Positions 7,264 to 14,540 of a stretch of 29,536 nucleotides of DNA are shown piece after piece. The first letter of the stretch is position 1. Every line of letters begins with the position of its first letter. The stretch covers positions 1 to 29,536 of the forward strand of contig CAZJQD010000044.1 in assembly GCA_964548165.1 (NCBI GenBank), in the 5' to 3' direction. The notes beneath the pieces were generated by a model that was not told where the DNA came from, made no database searches, and saw only the letters and a program-made list of their open reading frames with translations. The translations under genes and the position numbers were made by a program. Source of the DNA: CAZJQD01 sp964548165 [NCBI: uncultured bacterium] (lineage in GTDB: Bacteria > UBA8481).

Positions 7264-7961
7264 CCCTTCGCGCGGAGGAGCCGGACGATGCGGTCCTCGA
7301 CGTGCCGGTGGAATTTCTCCAGCTCCTCCTCCGTCATATCCTCGTTGGCGTTGATGACGAGGAGCGCGTCCTTGTAGCCGGGGATGAGAGCCGGGAGCTT
7401 GCGGCTGACGGTGTACTCGTAGTGCTCGTGCAGGTCCTTGAGGTACTGGAGCGGCAGTTGCTTCTCCGAGTCGCGGCCGCGCTTGAGCATCCGCTGGTGG
7501 GAGACCTCGGGATCCGTGTAGAGGTAGATGACGAAGTCGGGCGAGGGCAGGCCCTTGGTGAGCGATTCATAAAAGAGCCGGTAGGCCTTGAACTGGTGCT
7601 GGTGAAGCTTTCCCTCCTTCACGAGGTTCTCCGTGAAGATGAAGCGATCCTCGAAGAGACATCGCTCCGTCACGACGACACCGGGTTGCCTCAGGACGCG
7701 CTCCGCCTGCAGATACCGCTCCCAGAGGATGTCGATCTCGGCCGCGAAGAGGAGGTCGGTGTTGCCGGCCGCGAGCGCCGGGTAGAACTTCTCCACGACG
7801 AGCTTGAGGACGGGTTCGGCCTCGTACTCCACCTGGAGTCCCTTGGACATGGGGAGCAGTTCGAGGATGCGCGACTCCCCTCCATGCTTCTCCAGCGTCT
7901 TCAGAAACGTCGATTTCCCCGAGCCGATGTTCCCCAGCACGATCCCCTGTATCTCAGCCAT
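7260..7961 (-). CDS. Deoxynucleoside kinase family protein
   Basis: The 233-residue cytoplasmic enzyme would phosphorylate deoxynucleosides for dNTP salvage. P-loop GNIGSGKST lies at about 10-18. The family's catalytic Glu-Arg motif appears as TERCLFEDRFIF (about 98-109), and the lid arginines as MLKRGRDSEKQLPLQYLKDLHEHYE (about 160-185), matching the deoxyguanosine/deoxyadenosine kinase group in order and spacing. Which base is used cannot be read from sequence. The gene converges on clcF: the plus-strand stop TAG (7261-7263) and its own TAG (7262-7260) share the palindrome CTAG. A -10-like TATGCT preceded by TGA (extended -10) lies six bases before ATG 7961, so the message may be leaderless. 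It has no operon partner. Confidence 0.88.
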   Translation of the reverse strand: MAEIQGIVLGNIGSGKSTFLKTLEKHGGESRILELLPMSKGLQVEYEAEPVLKLVVEKFYPALAAGNTDLLFAAEIDILWERYLQAERVLRQPGVVVTERCLFEDRFIFTENLVKEGKLHQHQFKAYRLFYESLTKGLPSPDFVIYLYTDPEVSHQRMLKRGRDSEKQLPLQYLKDLHEHYEYTVSRKLPALIPGYKDALLVINANEDMTEEELEKFHRHVEDRIVRLLRAKG

Positions 7962-7967
7962 GCCGGA

Positions 7968-7976
7968 AGCATATCA
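7968..7976 (-). promoter_or_regulatory. Extended -10 promoter element, possibly leaderless
   Basis: Minus-strand TGATATGCT (7976-7968) is a TGn plus TATGCT extended -10. It is separated by exactly six bases from ATG 7961, placing the start site at the A of ATG. No -35 is visible, as is common with extended -10 promoters. A plus-strand TAGAAT (8058-8063) in the same 114-base divergent gap could serve the gene at 8076. Confidence 0.45.
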
Positions 7977-8075
7977 AGAAGGGTCCAGGCCAGACCCGCC
8001 CAATTTGCACCCGCTCGTCGATTCTCTCTTCCTTCGCCACGCGCTTTGGGAATCCCCTAGAATGCGGTTCGTGGC

Positions 8076-9764
8076 ATGACGATCGGGATTCGCGAGAGAT
8101 TCGTCCGCACGTTCCGGCGCGGATTCTACCCGACCCTCGCGGTGCTCTTCTCGTTCCTCGTGGTCGCGGATGCCCTCTACTGGCACTTCGCCTCCGACAT
8201 GCGCCAGGCCGCGTTCGGCGCGCTCGTCCGGAACCGCATCCACGTCCCCTCCCCCGACTCCTCGATCGTGATCGTGGACATCGATGAGGCCAGCCTGTCG
8301 GCGATGGCGGTCGACCACGGGCGCTGGCCCTGGCCGCGGCAGGTCTTCGGGGAGTTCCTGGAGGGGCTCGAAGCGCAGAAGCCACGGGCCATCGTCTTCG
8401 ACATGCTCTTCAGCGACGCAGACCTCTTCAACCTTGAGAGCGATTCCTACTTTGCGGAGGCGGTTGCGCGTACCGAGAACACCTACTTTCCCTTCCTGCG
8501 ACTCGACCCATCCAGCGACTCCTTGAGCCACATCACGCCGGCCTCGATCCCGGGCGTGCGGGCACTCACCGAGCACCCCGACGAGACCGCGACCATCGCC
8601 GTCGTGCTCCCGGCGTTCGCCGCCATCACCACGAGCGGGCGCATGGGACTCAACAATATCTATCCTGACCCCGACGGCGTCGCCCGCGAGTATCTCGTCT
8701 ACCGCAACGATCATGGCTGGCGCGTCCCCTCTCTGCCGGCCCGCGTCGCGGACGCGCTCGGTCACCCGGTTCCCGATCGCGAGAGGATCCTCCTGAACTG
8801 GCGGGGGCCTCCCTTCACCTACCGCACCGTCGGCTTCGCCGATGTCTTGGCGGACATGCAACGACGAGAGAAACGGCGGCCCAGTGACGAGTTCACGGGA
8901 AAGATCGTCCTCATCGGATCGACGGCGGCCAGCCTCTTCGACGCGAAGCCCACGCCGATGAGCCGCATCCATCCAGGCGTCGAGATCCTGGCAACCGCGA
9001 TCGACAACCTCATCCACGACGATTACCTCATCCCGCTCACCGGCCAGCGCTTCCACATCGCCGCCTCGCTCCTCCTGGTCTGGGTAACCGCTCTCGCCTT
9101 TACTCTCAACGCGGGCAAGGATCGGATCGACGCCCTCTTCAGCGCCTCAGGACTCCTCCTCGTTGCCATCAGCTTCGCGAGCCTCAACTTCACTCGCCTC
9201 TACGTCGACCTCACGGGACCGATCACGATGGGCCTCGCGTATTTCACGCTGGCGCGACTCTACGCCGCCTCATCCGATCGGTTCCTCGAACGTACCGCCC
9301 TGCGTCGTTCCCGCGAAGAGTCCGCCGATCACCGCGCGATCCTCCTGCTCGTCGACCTTGGCGGCATCAGCCGGGCCGCCCGCGCCCGCATTCTCCGACA
9401 GGCTCGTCGGACCCTGGTCCGCGGCGGGGGCGATTTCAGCGGCGCCGGGATCCGGAGCGCGGAGATCCTGAGGGGGGACCAGGAGGGGATCTGGTCCCTC
9501 TTCGAAGATCACCTGGCCGTCTCCTGGATGGTTGCGACCGGGGACGAAGGCGGTCATGATCGTGCCATGAGAGAAGGCGAACAGCTTGCCGCGCGCCTGC
9601 GCGGGCTTCTTCCGGCCGCCGTCTCCGGCCGCATGAACCACGTCATCCGCGCGGGAGCGATCGCCGGAGGAGAAGGCGCATCCGCCAGCTGGCGATTGCT
9701 CTTCGCCGAGGGTGTCATCGACCTGAACGCGCGCGCACCGCGCGAATCTCCAGGCCCGTCATGA
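8076..9764 (+). CDS. CHASE2-domain membrane sensor without recognisable output domain
   Basis: The product has 562 residues. A first transmembrane helix (about 17-36, YPTLAVLFSFLVVADALYWH) is followed by a large periplasmic CHASE2 domain (about 45-330), with IVIVDIDEASL, GRWPWPRQVFGEFLE, AIVFDMLFSD and GKIVLIGSTAASLFDAKPTPMS typical of the family. Three hydrophobic segments follow (about 330-405), which is the usual CHASE2 layout. The cytoplasmic part (about 410-562) begins with the domain ILLLVDLGGISRAAR but shows no kinase, cyclase or GGDEF motif. CHASE2 normally reports to one of these, so signalling may pass through another partner or an unrecognised domain. ATG 8076 is the first good start. 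The stop overlaps the next start as ATGA, making an operon with SH3 and M48 proteins, which suggests envelope-stress sensing. Confidence 0.88.
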   Translation: MTIGIRERFVRTFRRGFYPTLAVLFSFLVVADALYWHFASDMRQAAFGALVRNRIHVPSPDSSIVIVDIDEASLSAMAVDHGRWPWPRQVFGEFLEGLEAQKPRAIVFDMLFSDADLFNLESDSYFAEAVARTENTYFPFLRLDPSSDSLSHITPASIPGVRALTEHPDETATIAVVLPAFAAITTSGRMGLNNIYPDPDGVAREYLVYRNDHGWRVPSLPARVADALGHPVPDRERILLNWRGPPFTYRTVGFADVLADMQRREKRRPSDEFTGKIVLIGSTAASLFDAKPTPMSRIHPGVEILATAIDNLIHDDYLIPLTGQRFHIAASLLLVWVTALAFTLNAGKDRIDALFSASGLLLVAISFASLNFTRLYVDLTGPITMGLAYFTLARLYAASSDRFLERTALRRSREESADHRAILLLVDLGGISRAARARILRQARRTLVRGGGDFSGAGIRSAEILRGDQEGIWSLFEDHLAVSWMVATGDEGGHDRAMREGEQLAARLRGLLPAAVSGRMNHVIRAGAIAGGEGASASWRLLFAEGVIDLNARAPRESPGPS

Positions 9765-10363
9765 CTCGCCCGTTGTTGCAGAGTCCTCGCGACGCGCGCA
9801 CCCCGTCAGCGGCGCGCGGCCTTATCCCGGTCGTCATCCTCGCCGGCTTGTTCCTCTTAGCCTCGGTGCCGGTCGGTGGCGCGGCCGCGAGTCGCGGGAC
9901 AGCGACATCGTCCTCGATCACCACGAGAGGAACGCTGACACGGGCCGAGACGCTGCGGCGCGAGCCCTACACCGACGCGCGGCGCGTGACCTCGCTGCGG
10001 ACCGGAGTCGCGGTCGCGGTGCAGGAGCGACGTGGCGGGTGGTACCGCGTCACCTCGGGCCGAAACGCCGGCTGGGTGCGCATGCTTGCCGTGCGGTTGG
10101 CAGCGCCGACTCCGGCGAGGAGCGCGGGTGGCGTGGCGACGGGGAGACACGGGTCCGGGAGCGTGGTCTCCACGACGGGCATCCGCGCGCTCGACGCGGG
10201 CGACCTCAAGGCAGCCACCTTCAACGAGACCGAGGCGGCACGGCTTTCCCACCTCGCCGTCACCGAGACGGAGGCGCGACGCCATGCGGCGGCGCAAGGC
10301 CTGGTGGCGCGCCCTATCCCCTACCTCCCGGCGCCCCCTGCCGCTCGGACGGGCCGGCGATGA
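9761..10363 (+). CDS. Periplasmic bacterial SH3-domain protein
   Basis: The product has 200 residues. A hydrophobic segment at about 21-43 (LIPVVILAGLFLLASVPVGG) is a signal peptide or N-terminal anchor. A bacterial SH3 domain follows (about 57-112: TRAETLRREPYTDARRVTSL, then ERRGGWYRVTSGRNAGWVRM), with the GWYRV and GWV strands typical of SH3_3 modules. These usually bind peptidoglycan or peptides in the envelope. The rest is Ala/Arg-rich and unassigned, with an acidic-basic helix near 145-180. It overlaps both neighbours by four bases (ATGA), so it is made in fixed proportion to the CHASE2 protein and the M48 protease and probably works with them. Confidence 0.82.
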   Translation: MTRPLLQSPRDARTPSAARGLIPVVILAGLFLLASVPVGGAAASRGTATSSSITTRGTLTRAETLRREPYTDARRVTSLRTGVAVAVQERRGGWYRVTSGRNAGWVRMLAVRLAAPTPARSAGGVATGRHGSGSVVSTTGIRALDAGDLKAATFNETEAARLSHLAVTETEARRHAAAQGLVARPIPYLPAPPAARTGRR

Positions 10364-11265
10364 GGCAAATCGTCCGGACGCTCGCCCTGCCCGCGTTCCT
10401 CCTCCTGGCCGCTTCCGGTACCGTGCACGCCGACTTCTGGGGATCGCTCGGACGCATCTTCGGTCGCGCCTCCACGGATACCTCGGCCCCGTCGCCGGGC
10501 AGTCCCTTACCGGGTACCGACTCCGGCACGATCACCGCGCTCATGCGCGCGATGGCCGGGTTCAGCGAGGCGGAGGAGATCGCGATCGGGCACGAGGTCT
10601 CGGGCCGCCTCCTGGGCGCGGCTCCGCTCGTTGCCGACACCGTGCTGCAGCATTTCGTCAACCGGGTGGGAAGATGGGTCGCACTCCAGAGCGAACGACC
10701 GGACCTGCCGTGGCGATTCGGCGTCATCGAGTCGGAGGGCATCAACGCCTTCGCGGCGCCGGGCGGCGCCATCCTCCTGACGCGCGGCCTCTATCGAACC
10801 CTCCGCAGTGAGAGCGAGCTTGCGGGCGTGCTCGCCCACGAGATCGCTCACGTCGTCGCCCGGCATCACCTCAAGGTCCTCCAGCAGGGCACGCTCCTCG
10901 ATGCCGGAGCGCGCGCGCTGGCGTCAAGGAGCGGAACCGGGGAGGAACTGCGACGCTGGATCGGAACAGGCGCCGAGCTCTTCGCGCGCGGGCTGGACCG
11001 GAACGTCGAGCACGAAGCGGACCGCATGGCCGTGGTGCTCGCGGGGCGCGCCGGCTACGAGCCCTTCGGCCTCCCGGCGGTCCTCGAGGCGATCGGCCAC
11101 AGCGCGGCCGGTGACACGCGCGTGGCTCTTCTCTTCGAAACCCACCCCCGGCCCGCCGACCGGATCACGCATCTCCGTTCCGCGATCGGGGATCGCTTCG
11201 ATCGCATCGAGGGTGCCATGGGCCACAGCCTGGTGGAGACAACCGCGGTAGCATCCGCGCCCTAG
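10360..11265 (+). CDS. M48-family zinc metalloprotease, exported
   Basis: The 301-residue protein has a signal peptide (MRQIVRTLALPAFLLLAASG, cleavage after VHA). Its M48 peptidase domain has the zinc motif HEIAH (160-164) in LAHEIAHVVARHH and the third-ligand segment EHEADRMAV (about 217-225). The sequence GINAFAAPGGAILLTRGLYRTLRSESELAGVLAHE is the usual lead-in. It resembles BepA/LoiP-type periplasmic proteases that handle outer-membrane proteins, but lacks TPR repeats. ATG 10360 overlaps the SH3 stop (ATGA); longer in-frame extensions upstream would run antiparallel to the SH3 reading and are rejected. It is the last gene of the CHASE2 operon and ends seven bases from the convergent M15 gene. 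Confidence 0.93.
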   Translation: MRQIVRTLALPAFLLLAASGTVHADFWGSLGRIFGRASTDTSAPSPGSPLPGTDSGTITALMRAMAGFSEAEEIAIGHEVSGRLLGAAPLVADTVLQHFVNRVGRWVALQSERPDLPWRFGVIESEGINAFAAPGGAILLTRGLYRTLRSESELAGVLAHEIAHVVARHHLKVLQQGTLLDAGARALASRSGTGEELRRWIGTGAELFARGLDRNVEHEADRMAVVLAGRAGYEPFGLPAVLEAIGHSAAGDTRVALLFETHPRPADRITHLRSAIGDRFDRIEGAMGHSLVETTAVASAP

Positions 11266-11272
11266 GGCGTAG

Positions 11273-12055
11273 CTACCGACCGCCGTAGGAGAAGTGCTGG
11301 AAATCCTTGATCCCGCGCGTCCATCGGCCGCCCCAGCTCCAGCCTTCCGCGCGGAACGCGGTCACGAGGATCCCTCCTTCATGAGCCATCCCGGGGCGGA
11401 TTCGCGATCGATCCAGGAACGAGACGCTGGCCGGGTGCGACGTGCGACCGCGGCTGACGTAGGGGTTCTCGATCGGGTTCACATCGATGGCCATGCCGTA
11501 CGCGTGCCTGGACCAGTTGCGGGATCCCGTCGCGCGGCGCCCGTTGAAGGCCGACGTGTTGTTGTCCTCGATGGAGGCGAAGTCATCGCCTCCATAATCA
11601 TCGATCAGCCTCATCTTGTGGATGGGGAAGCGGGCCTCGAAGAGACGGCGCATGACGCGGACCACGGAGGCGGCGACGGAGTGGTGCACGACGAGTTCAC
11701 CGGTGCGGACGCGCGCGCCGTGATCCCAGTGAGAGACGGTGACGAGGCGGAGATCGGAGAGCGGCACCGGGCATTCCGGCCGCCACGAGACCCCGGTCAT
11801 CCGAGACCGGAGTTCCGGGGACAAGGGCACGATGGAAGAGAGGAACGCAGGGGCGGCGCTCGCCGTCGCGGCGGAGTCTGGAGCGGGCAGGGTCGATATC
11901 CCGGACGGCGGACGAGCGAGCGCGGGCATGGCCCCCAGGAGGGAAGCAAGGACGAGAACGGCGGCTTGCAACCGAGAGACCGGGCTCCCTCTCCACGCTC
12001 CGCCGCGGCGTGCCCGCGCGCTCGCGCGCCCGCACGCGGGATCGGCCGGAAGCAT
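11273..12055 (-). CDS. M15-family (VanY/extensin-like) murein peptidase, exported
   Basis: The product has 260 residues. A basic N-terminus and hydrophobic core (LQAAVLVLASLLGAMPALA) form the signal peptide. The C-terminal domain has the zinc-peptidase pattern of M15 enzymes: SRHAYGMAIDVNP (His-x6-Asp) and, near the end, WGGRWTRGIKDFQHFSYGG, supplying the second His. Such enzymes cut peptide cross-links or stem peptides of peptidoglycan in the periplasm. ATG 12055 overlaps the tag stop as TGATG; an upstream ATG at 12091 is possible but would lengthen an already long leader. It is third in the overlapping set with the radical SAM and tag genes, with no obvious functional link to DNA repair. 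Confidence 0.85.
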   Translation of the reverse strand: MLPADPACGRASARARRGGAWRGSPVSRLQAAVLVLASLLGAMPALARPPSGISTLPAPDSAATASAAPAFLSSIVPLSPELRSRMTGVSWRPECPVPLSDLRLVTVSHWDHGARVRTGELVVHHSVAASVVRVMRRLFEARFPIHKMRLIDDYGGDDFASIEDNNTSAFNGRRATGSRNWSRHAYGMAIDVNPIENPYVSRGRTSHPASVSFLDRSRIRPGMAHEGGILVTAFRAEGWSWGGRWTRGIKDFQHFSYGGR

Positions 12056-12675
12056 CAACGTCCCTTCGCCCGCGCCCGCTTGCGGAAGCAATCGTCCTGG
12101 TGATCGTCGACGATGCCCACGGCCTGGAGGTGAGCATAGATGACGGTCGTGCCGACGAACTGGAATCCCCGGCGCTTGAGGTCCTTCGCGATCGCGTCCG
12201 AGAGGGGCGTGGAGGCCGGGATGTCCTTCATGGTGCGGATCGCGTGAACGATCGGAACGTCGCCGGCAAACGAGCGCAGGTAGCGATCGAACGTGCCAAA
12301 CTCCTGGCGCACGGCCAGCAGGGCCCGAGCATTCGCGACGGCGGCGCGGATCTTTCCCTCGTGCCGGATCACTCCCGGATCGGCGAGCATGGCCCGAACC
12401 TCGGACTCGCCGAACTTCGCCACCTTCCGGAAATCAAAATTGGCGAAATGCCTTCGATAGCCGGGCCTCTTGCGAAGCACGGTCAGCCAGGAAAGGCCGG
12501 CCTGGGCCGCCTCGAGGACGAGAAATTGGAAGTGCACGCGATCGCTACGGACAGGAACGCCCCACTCGCGATCATGGTACTTCGTCAGGAGAGGATCGGA
12601 CTCCGCCCACGCGCATCGGCAGGGTCGTCCAGGGGCTTTCGACGTGCGTGACATAGGAGGCCTGACCGGGCTCAA
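12055..12675 (-). CDS. tag: DNA-3-methyladenine glycosylase I
   Basis: The 206-residue cytoplasmic base-excision enzyme removes 3-methyladenine from alkylated DNA. Family landmarks are clear: RCAWAESDPLLTKYHDREWGVP at the N-terminus, LEAAQAGLSWLTVLRKRPGYRRHFANFD in the middle (the AGLSW segment lines the base pocket), and FQFVGTTVIYAHLQAVGIVDDH near the end. Zinc ligands are probably Cys20, the His of KYHD, a late His and the Cys of DDCF. The start at 12675 is chosen because it overlaps the radical SAM stop as ATGA; Met at 12654 is the alternative. Coupling to a radical SAM gene and a murein peptidase gene is unusual company for tag. Confidence 0.96.
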   Translation of the reverse strand: MSPVRPPMSRTSKAPGRPCRCAWAESDPLLTKYHDREWGVPVRSDRVHFQFLVLEAAQAGLSWLTVLRKRPGYRRHFANFDFRKVAKFGESEVRAMLADPGVIRHEGKIRAAVANARALLAVRQEFGTFDRYLRSFAGDVPIVHAIRTMKDIPASTPLSDAIAKDLKRRGFQFVGTTVIYAHLQAVGIVDDHQDDCFRKRARAKGR

Positions 12676-14399
12676 CTTACCACAACAGCAGGCTCACGCG
12701 CGAGCGTCTCCGCTTCAGCTATAACAGCACCGTCATCAACAGGCGCGAGCGCCAGGTCGGAGTAGGCTCGCGCGCCGCTCGAACGCGCAATGACCATGCC
12801 GAGAGCGACAAGCCGGACGCTCTCGACAAGGAGCACGCCCTGCTTCACCAGGGTCTCCCAGGCAAAGCGCGGCCAGAAGCGCCACGCGCTCTCCCGGGAC
12901 ATTCCGGGCCGCCGTTCAGCCGGGTGCTTCAACCGGAGAATGCCCCCCTGCAGGGGATGCACTCCTTCCATGCGCACCGTCGTCGCGAAGTTCACGAGCA
13001 ACTTGACGAGGCTGAGCATGGGCACGCCGGTCGCGGCCGCGCGCCTCAAGAGCGTCGTCATGTGCTCACGCGTATAGTAGAGCGTCCACGCCTCCTGGTA
13101 GACCGACTCCCACTCCTCCTTTGTCATGCGGGCATGCGGCGCGCAGACATGCTCCACGTCGTAAATGTTCAGGTCCTCGTCGAGGACGACGCCCCGCTTC
13201 CAGAGCTCCCGGTGATCCTCCGATCCGGGAAGCGGCGTCAGGCAGAAGAACTCGATGATGTCGAGCGGGAGCTCGCGCTGGATGAGCGCGATATCGCGGC
13301 GGATCGACTCGGGCGTGTCCGCCGGGAACCCCAGGATGTAGCCGGCCAGCGTGATGATGCCCTGGGCCTTCCACTCCAGGAGCATGGCTCGATACTCCCC
13401 GATGCGGTTCTGGCGCTTGTTGGCCGCGGCGAGGTTCTCCGCGTTCACGCTCTCCAAACCGATGAAGACCCGCGTGACGCCGGCTCGCTTGGCCTTGACG
13501 ATGAAGTTCCGGATCTTGTGGCAGAGCGTGTCGACCTGGATCATGAGGCCGAGCGGGATGCCGTGCTTCTCGCGAAGCTCGATCAGGCGGTCGAAGATCG
13601 CCTCCCAATCCTTGTTGCGCGCGAAGTTGTCGTCCGTGATGAAGAAGCGATGCACCCCCTGCGCCCAATTGAGGCGCACCAGTTGCTCCACGTCATCGGC
13701 CGAGCGCGACCGCGATTTCCTGCCTTGCACGTTGATGATGGTGCAGAACGAGCAGAGAAACGGGCACCCGCGGCCCGCGTCGAAGCTCGTCCCCATCCCG
13801 ATCGTCCCCTCCAGGTAGCGCCTCGGCAGGAAGGGCGGCGGGGCGCCCTCGAGCCCGGGCAGGTCGCTCATGAAGTTGTAGACCGGCCGCAGGCGCCCGT
13901 CGACGGCATCGCGCAGGAGGTCCTCGAAGCGTCCCTCGGCTTCCCCCGCGAAGATCGTGATACCCAGCTCGCGGCAGGCGTCGAGGCCGACCGCGTGCCC
14001 ATCGAGCATCGAGAGACAGCCCGAGACGTGAAAGCCGCCCAGCACGACCGGGATACCGACCGCGCGCAGGGGGCGCGCGATATCGAGCGCGCGGGGGTAT
14101 TGATTCGACTGGACGCCCACGAGACCGACCATCGCGAATGTGCCCTCGGCTTGCAGGCGCTCGATCATCGCCGGGATGTCGACCCGCGCGTTCGTCTCGT
14201 CGATCGCATCGACGACGAGCTCGATGTCGGGTCCCAGCGCCTGCCTTTCGGCACACTCCTGGGCAATCCCGAAGAGAGCGGCGAGGGAATTCGAGGGGAT
14301 CATCGCCCGCCACCAGCGAATCACGTAGCCGTCATCGTCGTAGTGGGAGGGCTTGATGAGGATGAGCTGAAACCGGCGCTTATGCGGCAGTGCGATCAT
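12672..14399 (-). CDS. B12-binding-type radical SAM protein
   Basis: The product has 575 residues. An N-terminal Rossmann-like, cobalamin-binding-type region (about 10-170) includes VGLVGVQSNQYPRAL and VVLGGFHVSG. The radical SAM core follows, with cluster ligands Cys212, Cys216 and Cys219 in CPFLCSFC and later core motifs FFITDDNFARN, VFIGLESVN and LAGYILGFPADTPESI. The tail of about 150 residues (EEWESVYQEAWTLYYTREHM onward) is of the type seen in uncharacterised B12-rSAM proteins such as HpnP/BchE relatives. The substrate is unknown. ATG 14399 is supported by GGGGAG upstream. The stop overlaps tag (ATGA). The 141-base gap upstream (14400-14540) has no recognisable gene or terminator and may carry its promoter. 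Confidence 0.9.
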   Translation of the reverse strand: MIALPHKRRFQLILIKPSHYDDDGYVIRWWRAMIPSNSLAALFGIAQECAERQALGPDIELVVDAIDETNARVDIPAMIERLQAEGTFAMVGLVGVQSNQYPRALDIARPLRAVGIPVVLGGFHVSGCLSMLDGHAVGLDACRELGITIFAGEAEGRFEDLLRDAVDGRLRPVYNFMSDLPGLEGAPPPFLPRRYLEGTIGMGTSFDAGRGCPFLCSFCTIINVQGRKSRSRSADDVEQLVRLNWAQGVHRFFITDDNFARNKDWEAIFDRLIELREKHGIPLGLMIQVDTLCHKIRNFIVKAKRAGVTRVFIGLESVNAENLAAANKRQNRIGEYRAMLLEWKAQGIITLAGYILGFPADTPESIRRDIALIQRELPLDIIEFFCLTPLPGSEDHRELWKRGVVLDEDLNIYDVEHVCAPHARMTKEEWESVYQEAWTLYYTREHMTTLLRRAAATGVPMLSLVKLLVNFATTVRMEGVHPLQGGILRLKHPAERRPGMSRESAWRFWPRFAWETLVKQGVLLVESVRLVALGMVIARSSGARAYSDLALAPVDDGAVIAEAETLAREPAVVVS

Positions 14400-14540
14400 G
14401 CTGGTCTCTCCCCCCGTAAGCCAAGCCACCAGAACGCGCCGGACGACGTCGCGCCCGATCCACGGCGAAGGTCCTCGGCTGACCTCAGGAAACCGCTTTC
14501 ACCGTGATCCTATCAGCTCATGCGGTCGTCCGGGCTTCTT

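Noticed and set aside
10039-10359. N-terminal extension of the M48 protease
   Set aside because: It would cover the SH3 gene in another frame and bury the signal peptide; ATG 10360 fits ATGA coupling.
12924-14507. 527-residue plus-strand reading frame
   Set aside because: It is antisense to the radical SAM gene, with Asp/Arg/His-rich composition and no recognisable motif.
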